Positions 26,303 through 39,761 of a stretch of 64,000 bases of DNA are shown here, piece after piece; positions within the stretch are counted from its first letter, which is position 1; each line of letters opens with the position of its first letter. The notes beneath the pieces are model-generated. The model was not told where the DNA came from. It saw only the letters and a program-made list of their open reading frames with translations, and did not search any database. Origin of the DNA: Pegea sp. RAD2-039 (lineage: Eukaryota; Chordata; Thaliacea; Salpida; Salpidae). The position numbers were made by a program, and so were the translations under genes. Where the stretch lies: positions 248,001 through 312,000 of the forward strand of contig JAQGEQ010000316.1 of NCBI GenBank assembly GCA_034620365.1, read 5' to 3'.

Positions 26303-27007
26303 ATGGATATGCCTAACTGTGAGCTTATTGATTCATATGTTTCAAAATTGCCTCAACTGGTTGAAACATTGCAAAAAAAACAAGAAATTCAATCAGGAAA
26401 GCTAGAAATAGTTAAAAAACTTCTGAATGAAAATCAAGCTACTTTTTATAAGTTAACTGAAGAACAGAACAACTTACAGAAAGATATCATTTATACTCAG
26501 CAGCAAACATTATGTCTTTCAAAAGACATAAAAAATAACATGGCTATAAAGAGTGAAATACTAAAATTAGTAAATAATTTGTCTGATTTGAAAAAAGGTA
26601 AACAATTTAACCTGGATTTTGTCAACATGTCTTTCCATCGACAGTTAATGCAGGATTTTTTGAGTAACACTCAAACCGGTGGTACACTGCAGAATTATAT
26701 TGAAAAAAAATTGGAAATAGAGCAAAAACTAGAAATTATCAAGAATCAATTGAGCAATAATTTTTCTACTGCTGTTAATGATAATTGTAGGGACAATATT
26801 TGTTTAGATTTTACAAATTCTGATTCTTCCAAAGCTCATCTGATAAAATTGAAATCTGTTGTAGATGATAAAATGAAGAAAAAAGAAAGTTTACTGGCTC
26901 AAGTAAAAGCTCTTGAACATAATATTCAACTTGCTAGAAAACGAGTTGCTGCCCAAAAATTACATTTTCGCCGCAGACAACTTCAACAAAACTTTCACTA
27001 CAAATAA
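26303..27007 (+). CDS. single-exon coiled-coil protein, unknown function
   Basis: An uninterrupted 234-codon frame starts at ATG 26303 (MDMPNCELIDSYVSKLPQLV) in an A-rich start context and ends in TAA. The product is mostly predicted coiled coil, rich in Lys, Gln, Leu and Asn, in two blocks (residues about 10-125 and 180-225). A short non-coiled segment between them contains SFHRQLMQDFLSNTQTGG. The C-terminus is basic (ARKRVAAQKLHFRRRQ). There is no signal peptide or membrane segment, so it is probably intracellular, with a cytoskeletal, centrosomal or kinetochore-like scaffold role possible. I do not recognise an orthologue. The length in this AT-rich background and the consistent heptad pattern make a real gene likely. 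Confidence 0.7.
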   Translation: MDMPNCELIDSYVSKLPQLVETLQKKQEIQSGKLEIVKKLLNENQATFYKLTEEQNNLQKDIIYTQQQTLCLSKDIKNNMAIKSEILKLVNNLSDLKKGKQFNLDFVNMSFHRQLMQDFLSNTQTGGTLQNYIEKKLEIEQKLEIIKNQLSNNFSTAVNDNCRDNICLDFTNSDSSKAHLIKLKSVVDDKMKKKESLLAQVKALEHNIQLARKRVAAQKLHFRRRQLQQNFHYK

Positions 27008-27649
27008 TTTCTTTCTGTTTCTATAGCTTAAAACTTCTTTAAATCTATAAAATTATATTACAAGTTGTTGCACTGTCTAAACAAGGTGCAAAAATGCAGT
27101 CTTTTATCAGTTTTGCTTCACTAATTTTCTTTTTACATTTCTTGTAGCGTTTGATGCGTTTATGTATAACCCAATCCCTATGTTTGATGCAGTTGTTTGC
27201 AGTTTGATTCAGTTGTTTGCTCGTTTCTAAAGATCATTTATGAAAACTATTTGTATGCTATAATTTTTTGTTAAATAAAATAAGTTTTTTTAGTGAGTTT
27301 GTTATAAATGGTGTTTTAACACTAATAGTAAATTTAAAATAATAAACAGCTGAAAATAAACTCATGTAATTTATTTTAATTATCAAAGTAAGTTTGGAAC
27401 GAAATAGCTTAGTCTGTGACTGTTTACATCTGCCTCAATGAATTACTAAACCTAATTTTTATCATAACTGTAATTTGGAGTTACTAGGTTTATGTGATAA
27501 TAATCACATTTTAAATACTTTTATTTTTAATAATCATTAATGGTATAATCATGAATCAATAGAAATGATATAAGTTTTTAGTCAAAAATGCAACGAAATA
27601 AGAGTACATCAGCTAAAGTGCTATAAAAGGAATATTATGGAAATAAAAT

Positions 27650-28320
27650 CCTTTCGACATGCTGGTTCATAGCTGAATAGCCACAAAAGATACCTGGCTG
27701 CATTTTTTGCGGGTACGTGGTTGTTGGATGATCGAAGAAACCTCATATACGCTCGACTCTACAACGTTATCGACGCACTGCTGATAGTTATTCTCTATAA
27801 AGCATAATCCGCTGTTGGTTAAGACAAGTGAGAAAGTTGTACACCCAACTGTTTCAAACAGGATTTTACTAGGTCATTGTACCTTTTTTGGGTATAACCC
27901 TGTTTCTAAAACTACATGAGAGTCACCATAGATTGTTTAGTTGACGTTTGTTCTCTATACTAGAGACATCAACGACTCAATAAAGTTTGTATTTCTTGGT
28001 CATGATTTTGACGCTAAGTAGCTTAGCTCTTTAAAACACAATAGCATAAAGAGTTTAAGTTCATCATTTGGTTCAGATGATATTTTGGAGCCAGATTTGA
28101 TGTAAACGGTCGAGAAGTCGTACATGATAATTTTATATCCCCCAAGATTTGGATTTGTAATTAGTTTGTCAGAACAACAGCTGTGTACAGGCTAATATTT
28201 GTCTAGGTCTTATTTGCTACTGCAAAATCTTTTATGAAGTCGACCAAAGGCTTTCTTTGCGTTTGCCAGTCTATTGTCTACATTTCTGTCAATGTTGGCA
28301 TCAAATAAAGAAAATAATGA
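27650..28320 (-). mobile_element. decayed LINE (C-terminal end of reverse transcriptase ORF)
   Basis: Read on the minus strand from about 28300, an open stretch contains DANIDRNVDNRLANAKKAFG followed by RLHKRFCSS. This fits the D..I...V..RL..A..AFG.L..R pattern found after the catalytic core of many non-LTR retrotransposon polymerases. Further down, GDSHVV, LETGLYPKKV and similar pieces fit the GHV.RM...R.PK.VLYGEL region in the expected order, but with several stops and frame changes. The segment is less AT-rich than its surroundings. It is an inactive fragment; the clade cannot be decided from this piece. Confidence 0.55.
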
Positions 28321-28329
28321 TACAATTTA

Positions 28330-30620
28330 AGGCTATACTAATTGTTGATTTGCTCACAGTATTTTATTAGCAATAGTTCTTTCTGTAGTCTAGCATATTA
28401 AAGAGCTTTATTCATGCTGGATAAATTTACTTAACTAAACCAATGATTAGATTCACAAAAAGCATACTAAGATACTTCTAATGAAGTAGTTAAGATAATT
28501 ACTAAAAGTAAGAAAATTTTTGCTATATTGGATCTAAAGTTATTAAAAAAGTAAGAATCCTAGAATTAAACTATAAATCGCTGTCTGATGAAATTTCATA
28601 ATTTATAAGATTAGCTTTGAACCTCAAATAGTCAAACAATGTCCATGTTTTTCTTACATAATTTTATGAGATGATAATAAACTTTTTATATCTTATGTAG
28701 AGTTTTTTAAACAAACATTACTTTTGACTCAAGTAAAATTAGGGCAGAACTTTCTATTTTGGTATAGTCAAAGTGTTTATTGTGGTTGTACCAATATTTC
28801 ATGGGTAATAAATTAAAACATAAACTGAGTCATTATACAATAATCTACATTTCATACCAAAGTATTTATTGTAAGATAAGTATCAACAAAAATGTTAAAA
28901 AGCAATACAAAGTAAGTATCAACAAAACTGAAATAAATACTCAGCCAGTGATAAATATAAATTAAATTTCACGTTAGTATAAACAAAAGGATTGATTTAA
29001 TATGAAGATTCTTTTTTTATTATTAAATTAATAGTTTAAGTGATTTACATCATATGAAAACTTTTTTAGGTTTAGTTATGTTTTTACACTCGGTGCAGCT
29101 TAAAATAAGCCAAAAAGTGACAAAACGGATGTTTAGTTATAGAATTTTAAATGAGTTTAAGTTCTGCTAAATATAACTGGCTTGCACGTGTCTGAAAACT
29201 TTTATTCATAAACATTTGTCTTCACCCTATTAAGAATGAATTTGTTTTAACTGCTTTGAATCGTTAAACAGCTTTTTATGTATAATTTTTTTTAGACATA
29301 AAATTTGATAAAATAATCAATCCAAATTTTAAGCAAAATGTTTTTGCAAGCAAAATATATTTATGCAATTGATTTTAAACTGTTAGGTACAATTAATTTC
29401 ACAAATAAACTATTTAAGATTAATGTATTTTATCAGGAATAGTTATGATAATAATTTTTATTTTCTTTGAAATTTGATTATAAAATTCTGATAAGATTTT
29501 TCACTTAATTAATCGATTAGTAAAAGTTTATTTGTGTTTTGAATTTTAGTTAAGCTTAAATACACCTAAACACTGCAGATAAATTATTAAAATAAATGTG
29601 TTAAAAAATAATCATTTTAAATTAGACATATGTAATTATTCAAAATACTTAAGTGAAAAGATTTCCTTGTATAATGTTATAGTTTTATTTAATAACATTT
29701 CATATTTTTTCTATTAATGATGTATGCTTACCAGATGATTTTTGTGCAAAATGTTGATGTATGATGTTATTTTTGTATACCCTATGTTTATTTTTTATAA
29801 TTGCTTAATGTGCTAAAGTATCTTTTACTAAATTTTTGTCTTATATTTAGGATTAAGCCTTTGTTAATAAATAACTACTAATTTTTAATATAGCTTTCTG
29901 ATTTACAAAATGTTATTATACTTGAAAAGATTAAAAATCTTATAATATAAGTAAGTAATTATAAAAAATAACAATTAAGATTGTTTTAAGTAATTAGCTG
30001 CATACTAGTCTTAACATTTTCTAAAACAATCATTAAAATTTTAAGTTGTTTGTCAATTATTCAAAGTTGCTGATTTCAAGCAGCAATTTAAACTTTGTTA
30101 TTGAATGTTTTCTAAATAACTTTTAAAATAGTTGTGTTTTGCATTTGACTTTTTCTATTGTCATCTAATACACAAATGTCATAAAAGATAATTGTTTAAA
30201 GTGATATAGCTGCAATAGAATAATCTTTGATCACAAGCAATCACTCAGTAATAATGCTTAATGATTTTTCTATAATGTCACCAAATTTTTTCACTATATT
30301 TCAAAGGTAACTATTATTTAATATGCCAATATAACTGACACTAGCAGACTTACAACTTCGACCTCAATGCTTGAAATTATAGCAAATTAAGAAAGATAAG
30401 ATTCTAATTTAAGATTGATTTAAATTTTTACGAAGGTGTTGTGTTTTATGTTAAATAGAAAATCATAGAGTATGATTGAATTATTGTTTATGTTATTGAT
30501 TAGAATTCTGTGTTTTCTCTTTCATATATCAATATTTTATTTTTATTACGATTTTGCAGCAAGTAATTTATAACTTAAAAACTGTGTATAAACTGGTGAA
30601 AAACTGTTATACTTTTTTTA
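28330..30620. other. AT-rich intergenic region
   Basis: No supported exons. Only short open frames in AT-rich sequence upstream of the SSX2IP homologue; no promoter motif stands out. Confidence 0.45.
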
Positions 30621-30622
30621 TT

Positions 30623-33557
30623 ATGGATTTTTATCAGTACGACTTTCAATTGAGGTACCAACTTTAGAAAAAGCTTTTTATGTTTTTAATTTTTTTTGTA
30701 GCTTTATAAGTTAATTGATTTTATTTTGTAAATATGTTGCATTGCAAATACAAGTTTTTTTTTAGAACTTCGGATATTTCTAGCAGAATTTCTCAGTTTG
30801 CTTCAGCTGATACACTAAAGAACCGATTGTCTTTCCTAGATAAGGTTTGGTCGAAAATTGTAATTAAAAAAAATTGTTTTGAAACATTAAGTTTTAACTG
30901 AAACTTAAAATCTGCTTCTGAATATTTAAACATTCACTTTTTGTTATTTTTGTTTTATTTCTAGTTTAAAATACTTTTACATATCAAAAAATTGTTATTT
31001 TTATTTCAGGAGCTTTCAGTTTTGGGTTATCCTTCAATCCAAACGCCGACTAATAGCTTGAATGACGTCACTATAATCAACATCATGCATGATCTGATAC
31101 AAACTTATCGAAAGTCATTACGTCATCAATCAGAAGCTAATGAAAATTGCAAAGCTTCAGAAAATGAATTGATTCGAATGAAACATCTTTTGAGCAACGC
31201 ACAAGTAAAACATCAGCTGTTTCAGCTGTTGTCTTCATCACCAGCTGTAATTGATTTGAAGGAAAATCTTGAATCAAAAGAATTCGAGTTGAAGTCAAAA
31301 CTGATGCTGGAATCTCAGAAAGAACAAAAAATTGAGGCATTGAAGTTGAAATTGAAAAGTGAGCAAGAGAAGAGCCGAAGACTGGGGTTGGAATTAAGCG
31401 GCAGAGATTCACAGTACAAACACGAGAAGAAGAAACTACAACAAGAAATCGACCGACTTTTGAACAAGCTTCATAAACTGCTGCAGGTTAGTTTCTGCTA
31501 GTAACAACATAAGTTGCTTCAAAACATTTGATCAGGATAAAAGAAAGGAGAAAAGCATTGGTCTTGAGATGTTAAATTCTGTGCAAAGAACAAATGGTAT
31601 TCGAAGAAAATGGGACACAGAGGAAACTAGAGAGAGGTTTACACTGATATTTGTAATTATTTATTTACATTTTACTCTGACTTTTAGCAATAAGGACCAA
31701 ATGTATCAGATTATAATAGAAAATTATGAAAATGTTCAAAGTGTTTTGATAAAAGAAAATGAAGAAATAAGGAACTACTTAAAGTACTTGCAAGATCAGT
31801 TTAAGGAGGTACTGAATGACAATTCAACTGGTGAGCAACTTATCTTTAAACCACTCTCTTTGACAAAAGATTTCATCATTTTGATCATTCTTTAATTATC
31901 AACATTTCAAAATAGAAAAATTTTATAATAATTTGTTGTAGACTCGAAGCCAAATATCAGTCAAAGCATGAAGACTAAAGGCGATAATTATGAAGAAGAT
32001 AACTTGAAGGTTGTCAACTCAAATGTCAATTTCATTACAGCAACAACTGATTCATCAAACTTTTGTTAAAATTCTTTAAATAAACAATTGAACGATTTTT
32101 CTATTGAACTTTATTTTCCGCAAAAGTAAAATTGTTTTGAGAAGTTCTATTGTAAAAGTCAGTGTATCAGTAGCTACTAGTTGGTTTCTATCTACAATTT
32201 CACTTTTTCAACATGCATCTTTATTGTATTTTCTTCTTTTTTCAAGATTTCTTCAACTAACATACCCAACAAACTGTTTTCGATGCCTTATTGCTTGATT
32301 AAAGGAGAAATTGAACAAAATCTAACTGATAAGTGGAATGAGATTAAAAAGAAAATTGAATCTTCACATTTAATTCATCAAGGTAATTTGAAGCCAGCTT
32401 CATCTACGTTTTTCATTTGTAATTTTGTTAGTTTTATATTCAGCTCTTCACAACTTTTTTCATGAAGTGTTTTCAATTATTAATTATTGAAGGTTTCCAC
32501 CTGGCCTACAAACACTTGTCATAATTTTTAAATTGCAAATTTATTTAATTCGCACATTTTAAGTTGTTAAATATTAATGAAGTATTTCTTATAAAAATAA
32601 ATTATTTTCAACTCCACCTTAAGCTTGCTATTGACTTAAGCTATATAGAACCACTTAACAAATATTGGTTTTTACTTGGCTTTATTTTTTAACCGTACCT
32701 ATGCACACATCTATAAACACATCTATTTTTATCAACTAATTTTCATGTAATTCGTGGCTTTATTTATAATCAACTAGAAAACATCAAAAAAGTTCCAGAT
32801 ACTTCAATGATGAAAAATAAGGAAGATTTTGAGGTAAACAGTTTCTCTTTTTCAAATTGTTTTTTAAATTTTTTTGTATTTTACCTATTTACTTGTCACC
32901 AGGAAAATACCGATTGTGGAAAAAGCTTTTTTGGCAAAGAAGTATTTATGTCTGAAAGCAAATCAAGCGCTCAACCCTTGGATACTAATAGAAGTTTGTA
33001 TTGGTTTTTATTTCAAATGAATTTCCTATTATTAGTATTTATCGGCGATTTGTAATTTCTTTTAATTTCTATTGAAATATGAGTATAAGCAAAATCTTTC
33101 AAGCTAATAATAAACTCAATAAGACTTTTATATCAGCTTGAAGACATTTTTTATGTTGAAATGATTTAATATTTTTCTGTACAAAAAATCTCAGATAAAA
33201 AAAAGAATAAAAGTGACTGCAAATCAACATCACATGTAAGTTTTACTGATTAGTTACTTCAACTTTTTTAACAAAATCAAATTTTAGAGTGAATATTTAA
33301 GAAGTTCTTCTCTTGAATTTTTGCAACATCCAAAAGCATCAAGTTCCATCATAAAGTCAGTTGAAGTTTGAAAAACTTTTTAAGATAAGATGTTCTTTTG
33401 ATAAAATCTTCTGTATGATTTCAGTGATGGTTTCAAAGCATCTTTAGGTGTGAATGTGATGGTGCCGGTACCAAGTTGTAAAACTGTAGATGAGTATTCC
33501 TCTTCTGTTCCTGAAATATATATTCAACCTTCCAAAATGTCCGATGATGAAGATTAG
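30623..33557 (+). CDS. SSX2IP: SSX2IP/ADIP-family centrosome and junction coiled-coil protein
   Basis: Twelve exons: 30623-30654, 30766-30844, 31010-31486, 31536-31636, 31688-31830, 31942-32009, 32247-32382, 32778-32833, 32903-32993, 33195-33235, 33288-33355, 33425-33557. They encode 474 aa. Landmarks of the family appear in order: ELSVLGYPS (as in QELTTLGFPS of the vertebrate protein), a long coiled coil, then GLEMLNSVQR...IRRKW, NKDQMYQIIIENYENVQSVL and SMPYCLIKGEIEQNLTDKW, each with a clear counterpart in vertebrate SSX2IP. Vertebrate members are centriolar-satellite and adherens-junction proteins that bind afadin and support microtubule anchoring. This protein is shorter than the roughly 600-residue vertebrate form, and its C-terminal third (acidic MSDDED end) is divergent. 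It is convergent with SMC2. Early exons and homology are firm; the small late exons rest on phase and splice sites. Confidence 0.82.
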
Positions 33558-34631
33558 ATTTATGCCAAGCAAACTAAAATTTGTTCATGTCAAGAAACAA
33601 ACAAGACCTCTACACTATCTGTCCCACAAAACTGTTGCACGTCCCATCTGTCTTTGCTGCTTAACTCGCTGCTGTTTAATACGTCTTAATATCTACCGAT
33701 CATTTTCTTTATGTGTTGTCAAAAGCTTAGCTGTGCTCAATAAAACGCTTCAATTTCTACAGTCAGCTCAGTATTAAGTAAAAATTGAGAAAAAAAAACA
33801 ATTGTTTAGCCGTTTGACTCGATTGAAAAGTCCTCTCGTAATAGAACATCATTATTAAAGATTTTAAATAAAATTTCTAGTGGCAAATTTTTCCGAGATA
33901 AATTTTGCAAAATAGCTTTTTGATGGAAGCCGACGGATTAACCAGCATATGGATTTGCTATTGTAAAGATCACTTTAAAAATGAAATTTTCAAAGTTGAT
34001 AGTTTCTACTTTTATACAAACATGTTCAAGTTATTTTATTGAGTTTTATATACAAAAAAGATTAAACGAAATTGCTGAAGATATCAAAAAAGTGACAACG
34101 ACTTATTACTGCGCAAAAATATAAGTCACTAAAGATGGTGGTTTTTTTCGAGGAGTTCTATTGAAGACAAATTCCCTCAGGTAATTAAATAGATTCATTG
34201 ATAGTAGATAAGTTGGTATCTCCAATATTCTTGCGTTTTGGTTGATCGCTTGGATGCAGGTGAGTTTTTAGTGACTGGTGTATGATTTGTTGGTCGAAGA
34301 GATTCTACAGAACAGGCAATCATGCCGACTTAGCTAAATGTTTTATAAACAAGAGTTTAGTTACAAAGTTCTCATGACGTTGTCATAAACAAACTATCAT
34401 ATAAATTCATGTTTATCACTAATAATGATGAAATGGTTCTGCTGCAGAATTTAAGTAACTTTCAATTTATTTTTGGCAAACTTAATAGAAAATAACTTTT
34501 AAAAGCTTTGCTGAGAACTTTCCAACTTTTTATTTTCAAAGCTTAAAATTCAACAAGGTTACAAAACTAGATACAGAAAAAAGCTTAAGAAAAACATTTT
34601 ATTTCAATTATCATGAAAAAGTAAATATAAT
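33558..34631. other. convergent intergenic spacer between SSX2IP and SMC2
   Basis: Contains the 3' ends of two convergent genes. A stretch after 33560 shows fragments of open frame but no consistent exon, and no conserved element was recognised. Confidence 0.45.
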
Positions 34632-37600
34632 TTATAGACAGATGTTGTCGTGTCTTGAAATTGACGAAACCCCATCAGAAAATTTGGTTCTAAAAATCAC
34701 ATTGGCGTTTGTGAACATCCCATCTTTCAAAGACACCACAATAAACTAGAAAAGAGCTGAAGTGAAGTTGACATTTTGAAGTTGATCTCAAACCTGGGAG
34801 TGCTTGAAATGTTGCTTCAACATTCTTCCGATGTTCTGAGTATGAGAAAGATCCAGAGCTGCGTCCACCTCATCCAGGATGTAGATGGGTGCGGGTTTTA
34901 GAAGCAAAAGGGCAAGAATGAGAGAAAGGGCGACTAATGATCTATAAAGAAGAAATGAGAAAACAAGAAAGAAGAATTTGTATCTGACCTTTGACCTCCA
35001 CTTAATTCGTTTAAGTTTGTTTTCCAAACTTTTCCAAAACCAACATGGAACTCGAGACCTTCCAGTACACTACAGCCCTCTAGCGGACAGAGTTTTGCAG
35101 TAGCGCCGGGAAGAAGAGTTGAGAAAATGCTGGCAAAGTTCTCGTTAACCTGCGTTGAATCAGTAAAATCAGTGAATCAGAACGAAAGATGAAAGTGACC
35201 TTGGCACAAGCTTCAGTAAGAGCTCTATTCTTGGAATCATCAAGTTCTTCGATAGTATTCTGCAATAAAGTACGATCATGAATAACAATCGCTCTCTTCT
35301 TCATCAATTCATTGGACTGCAAAGACATAGATGAGAAGAAGCAGAGAGTGAAAAATGTTTCAACCTCTTCTTCATATTTTTCTAACATGTTCATAGCTCG
35401 CAAGTTAACTGTCTTTTCCAAATCTCTCACTTGCATCTTCAAATCTTCCTGTCGTCCAGTTTGCTCAGTAACAGTCTTCTCACTGAAATCATAGGCGCCT
35501 GGATCCCCGAATTTTTCCTGTTCGCGTATGATCCACGAATAATCTTTTTCCAGCTTTTCGAACTGTAAACAACAACGCGATCAACTGCTGACGTCATCAC
35601 CCAATGACGTCATCGTCACCTCTTTCTTCGACTCCTTTTTCTTCGCTTTCAAGTCATCAATAATTGCTTCGAGTTCTTGTGATTCATCTGATACCTTTGT
35701 GACGCGACTCGATAAATGATCTTTACGTTTTACGTCACTAAGTATTTTATTGTGTAAGTCTTCTAACATCTTCCGTTGATGAGCAAATTTATTTTCCAAC
35801 TCCGCGACTTTTTCCTGTTAAGATCAACATCAGATTTGGAATCCTTCAACACGTTGACTGTTTACCGTTTCCGTGTTGTTTGCTAGTGTAAGCTCGTCGA
35901 CGACTCGTTGTTTTTCGTCGATCGTGTTTTGCAAACGAATCATTTTGTCGCCCCTGCTTTCATCTTCTTTTTCCAGCTGCTCTATTTGCAACTCTATCAT
36001 GTTTCTTTCCTGAAGTTGATCGAGTAAGTAGATGTTTCGTGGCCGGCTTCAAACACTTAACCTCCCGCTGAGCAATAAACTTTGATTCGATCTTTTCAAG
36101 AACTTTTGTCGATCGAGCGACTTCTTGTTCAGCGACTTTCAGCTCCCTCTCTCGCTCTGCGGGTGCATCAGCAATCTTGCGTTCCAGCTCCTTCATCTTT
36201 GCAGTCTCTTCGGAGAGGTCCTTCTCTGAACTTTGTAACAAATCTCGCAAGCGATCTGATAATAGCGCGACGATCAGTTGGGAATTTCAACCAGAATCTG
36301 CCCACCTTTTGAAGAAGTCAGTTCTTTTACTTCTCGTCGAAGAACTCCTTCCACTGAATCAGCCAGACGTGTCTGAAGAGTTTGCACTTCGATTTCAACT
36401 TCTTTCTTTTTTGCTTCAGTTTTGCGATAAGCAGATTGCTTGTTGTGACAATCGACTATATCGCGTTCCACTTGTGATAAATCCATCTAAAAGTAAGCAG
36501 TCCACTTACTTACCATGGTAACGGATTTTATTGATACTGACTTGTGATTGGGCAAGTTTCTTTTGGTCGTCTCTGGACCTTGCAACAAGAGTAATAGGAG
36601 CTATTTTGCTGAGGCTTCCTCCTGATAAACTGCCACCAGGTTCAACTACTTCTCCATTCAGAGTAACTGCCCTGCGCCTAATTTTTGGGTGGAAAGCCAC
36701 CTAAAAATATTGTTACTTAGCAACTGTAACCAGCACAACCAACAAAAGGCCAGCAACAACCAGTCAACCTTGGTTGCATCGTCGATACTTTGACAAACAA
36801 AGAAACCACCAAAGCAGAATTTCATGGCTGGAGATACTTGTTTGTCGAAGGAGATGAGATCCAACGCAAGATTGATGCGGTTGCTTCCAACCACGGACTT
36901 GGCATAATTCACAACCTGGCAATGTAACAATAAGTCCAAGTTTTTAGTGGTTGTGGACCAGATACATTATGAGAGATGGTATTGGTGGATATTTTGTCCA
37001 AAGGAATCATTGTACATCTTCGATTGAGGCAATTGTTCTTTAACAACTTGGATGCAGTGGTTGAGGAGTCGACGATGACATTGAATAATCGACCTCCAGC
37101 TCCAACTTCCAGTGCTATCCGAAATCAGTTAGATGAAGACACAAGCGAACAAGAAGCATGATTCAAACCTCTCGAATACTTCAGGTCACTTAATTCAAAT
37201 GAATTAACCACCAAACCGTATACACTCCCACGGTTGAAATTTGGTTCTGGGTCACTGTAAAGGTCGGTGGTCAGTAATCAGCAACTAGCAAGAGTAATAC
37301 TAACCGGTAAGTGAAGTTAAGACTTGGACACTCTCTGTGTAGCTTAGACATGGTCATCTTCAATTGGCCGATAGTGGACATTAAACCTCGTTTTTGATCT
37401 GACAGCTGCTCCAATTGACCGTCTTTAAAATTGCGATTGACAAAACAAGTCACGTGACCAAGCTAGATGTTTACCTGTGTAGTTGATCTCATCCATTCTG
37501 CTCATTAATTCTTTCAATTTCTCTTCAGCAACTGCCAATTGCTTTTGCTCGGTTGAAGTAGCCTTCCCTATACGTTGCAACTCTTGAATATTCTTCTTTA

Positions 37601-39761
37601 ACTGATCTTCTTCATGCTTAATCTTCAACTTGTTCTGAAGATCAAATTTTGTGGTGATTTGTTGTATCATGGTATCAGGAAGCAACTTACTTGCTTAATG
37701 AAAATGTTTATCTCGCTGATTGAGTCTTTGATCTTCCCAAGTTGCTCTTTCCATGAAGATTGTTCTCCATCTTCAGCAAGAGCAAGTCCAACAGAGAGAG
37801 CCTGTTAAAAGCAAATTGAAAGAGAAGAAGCAACAACAAATTCACAAACCTGAAGACTCTTCTTTGACATCTCTAATTTTTTTTCCTCCTCTTTAAACTC
37901 CTTCTCAGCTTCTTGAAAAGCAACTGCCTTTTCCTCAAGCAACTTCCGCTTCTCTTTCAGGTTATTTTCATACTAAAGGAGAGAAAATAACAAATCTGAA
38001 GGACTCCTTTGATATCAACCTCTTCTCCATTCTTCTGGTTGAATTCTAACTGGCGTTTTGTAGCTTCGAGGTCATCTAATTTGTTCTTCAGAGATGCTGT
38101 TATTTTTCCTGAACTTTTCTTTATTTTAGTTATTTCCTCCATAAACTGATTTTTCTGCGTTGTACCCTCCTGCAAATTGCTCTATGATATTCGGGACACA
38201 TAATAGAATCTTCTAACAGACCTCTTTCACTTTTTTGTTGAGACCATCATCTTTGGTAAGAGCATCAATTTCAGATGTAAACTCACAAATCTAACAACAA
38301 CAATTACAACGCGATGCTACAAACGTAACTTTTAGGCTCACTTGTTTCTTGTTTCTTTCTACTTTATTTTGTAACTTTAAAACTTTTTCATCGCATGTTT
38401 GGTACATTTGTTTTGCAGTTGTGTACTCTAAAGCAGAAAAATATTTGTTACATCGATCTAGTTCTCGTTTGGCTGTTTGATATGACAGAAATTGAGATTT
38501 TTCTTTTCGAAGTCTTTCTAAATCAGGTTCCAACTCTTCTTTCAAAGTCTGAATGGAATAAGAAACGCTCAATATTTATTGCTACAACTTTTCATAATTA
38601 AGAGAAGATCAACATTGACATAAGCATAAAAGAAATATATTTTAAAGTTTGATTCTGTGGAATAAGAAAGAAATTCTGATTGAAAATAATGAAATGAAAT
38701 AAATCAATCAGCAAACACAGAAATTTGCATAGCCAACTCAAAATACATCACATGCTGGTAGGAAGTGATTGATGTTTAAGCTGTATCGAATCAAGCTTGG
38801 ATTTTTCTAAAACTTTAGTTAATATATCGAAAAAAATAAAGAAAATAATTCATGTTCTGACTTCAAACATAATATTGTTGAGTAGATAGAAGCGAATACT
38901 CACAGTGTTGAAGAAGTTCAATTTTGCATCTTTCTTTTTGATCATCATTTGAGCACCTTGCTTCTTATGTTCATACATACTAGTACCAGTAGCTTCTTCA
39001 ATCATCGCTAATATCTCTGGTGGCTTCATATTCATTACCTAAACAACAATCCCATGATTAAAATTAGAAGTAATGCACAGCAACATCAAGTATATAAATT
39101 CAAATATAATAGCTTCATAACGACAGTTGTTTCAGCTACTGACCTTAGTAACACGACCTTGCATTATAAGAAAATGTGGATTGTTAACATTCAAACGAAC
39201 ACTTCTAAACATATCAGCAACTCTGTTGTTCTGAGCGTTTATTCCATTGACTAGATATTTATTTTTACCACCAATAACAACTTGTCTGGTCACCTAACAT
39301 TCAAAATGTCTCATTTAAATCTGATATTTAAGGAAATTTTATCAAAATAATTACTGTGATTTCATTATGTGATTCCATTCCAGCTGGACTTTGAGATTTG
39401 TTGCTATTATCAAAAGTAATAGAAACTGTAGCTTTTGTTACACCTGCTTGCCCATTTTTATAAACTAAGTCTTGTAAAGAAGATGCTCTAACCTACAAAA
39501 ACAATTGTATAGAAATAGGTATAAATATCAAATAATAATAAACATATTCCCATTAATAGCATTATTTAAATCAATAAAAAAATAGATACTTACATTACTA
39601 AGGTTAGTTATTCCAAGTAAAAAACAAATAGAATCTAATATATTTGATTTTCCACTCCCATTAAGTCCAGTGATTGCATTGAAATACTTGTCAAAGTTTT
39701 CAATTTTAGTAAAGTTTGCATAAGATTTGAAACCATCAATAGATATTTCTTTTATATGCAT
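34632..39761 (-). CDS. SMC2: SMC2, condensin ATPase subunit
   Basis: Twenty-four exons: 39761-39594, 39492-39355, 39293-39144, 39038-38904, 38548-38342, 38290-38222, 38169-38020, 37972-37850, 37801-37691, 37634-37475, 37422-37305, 37254-37169, 37114-36966, 36915-36769, 36700-36542, 36486-36306, 36255-36062, 36009-35866, 35814-35620, 35562-35365, 35316-35200, 35149-34989, 34941-34794, 34745-34632. They encode 1173 aa, close to the 1197 of human SMC2. Walker [10 protein letters not shown] is at residues 32-40. The hinge lies around 515-690 ([12 protein letters not shown]). The ABC signature LSGGQRS is near 1082 and Walker [13 protein letters not shown] near 1108, with two coiled-coil arms between. 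The C-terminus [18 protein letters not shown] is typical. SMC2 pairs with SMC4 in condensin I and II, which compact mitotic chromosomes. All ATPase motifs are intact, so the gene looks functional. One conserved N-terminal motif is altered ([10 protein letters not shown]). Confidence 0.97.

Noticed and set aside
28780..28965. 61-codon plus-strand frame
   Set aside because: AT-driven open frame with no supporting signal.
35960..38601. Several plus-strand open frames across SMC2
   Set aside because: Antisense shadows of well-supported SMC2 exons.
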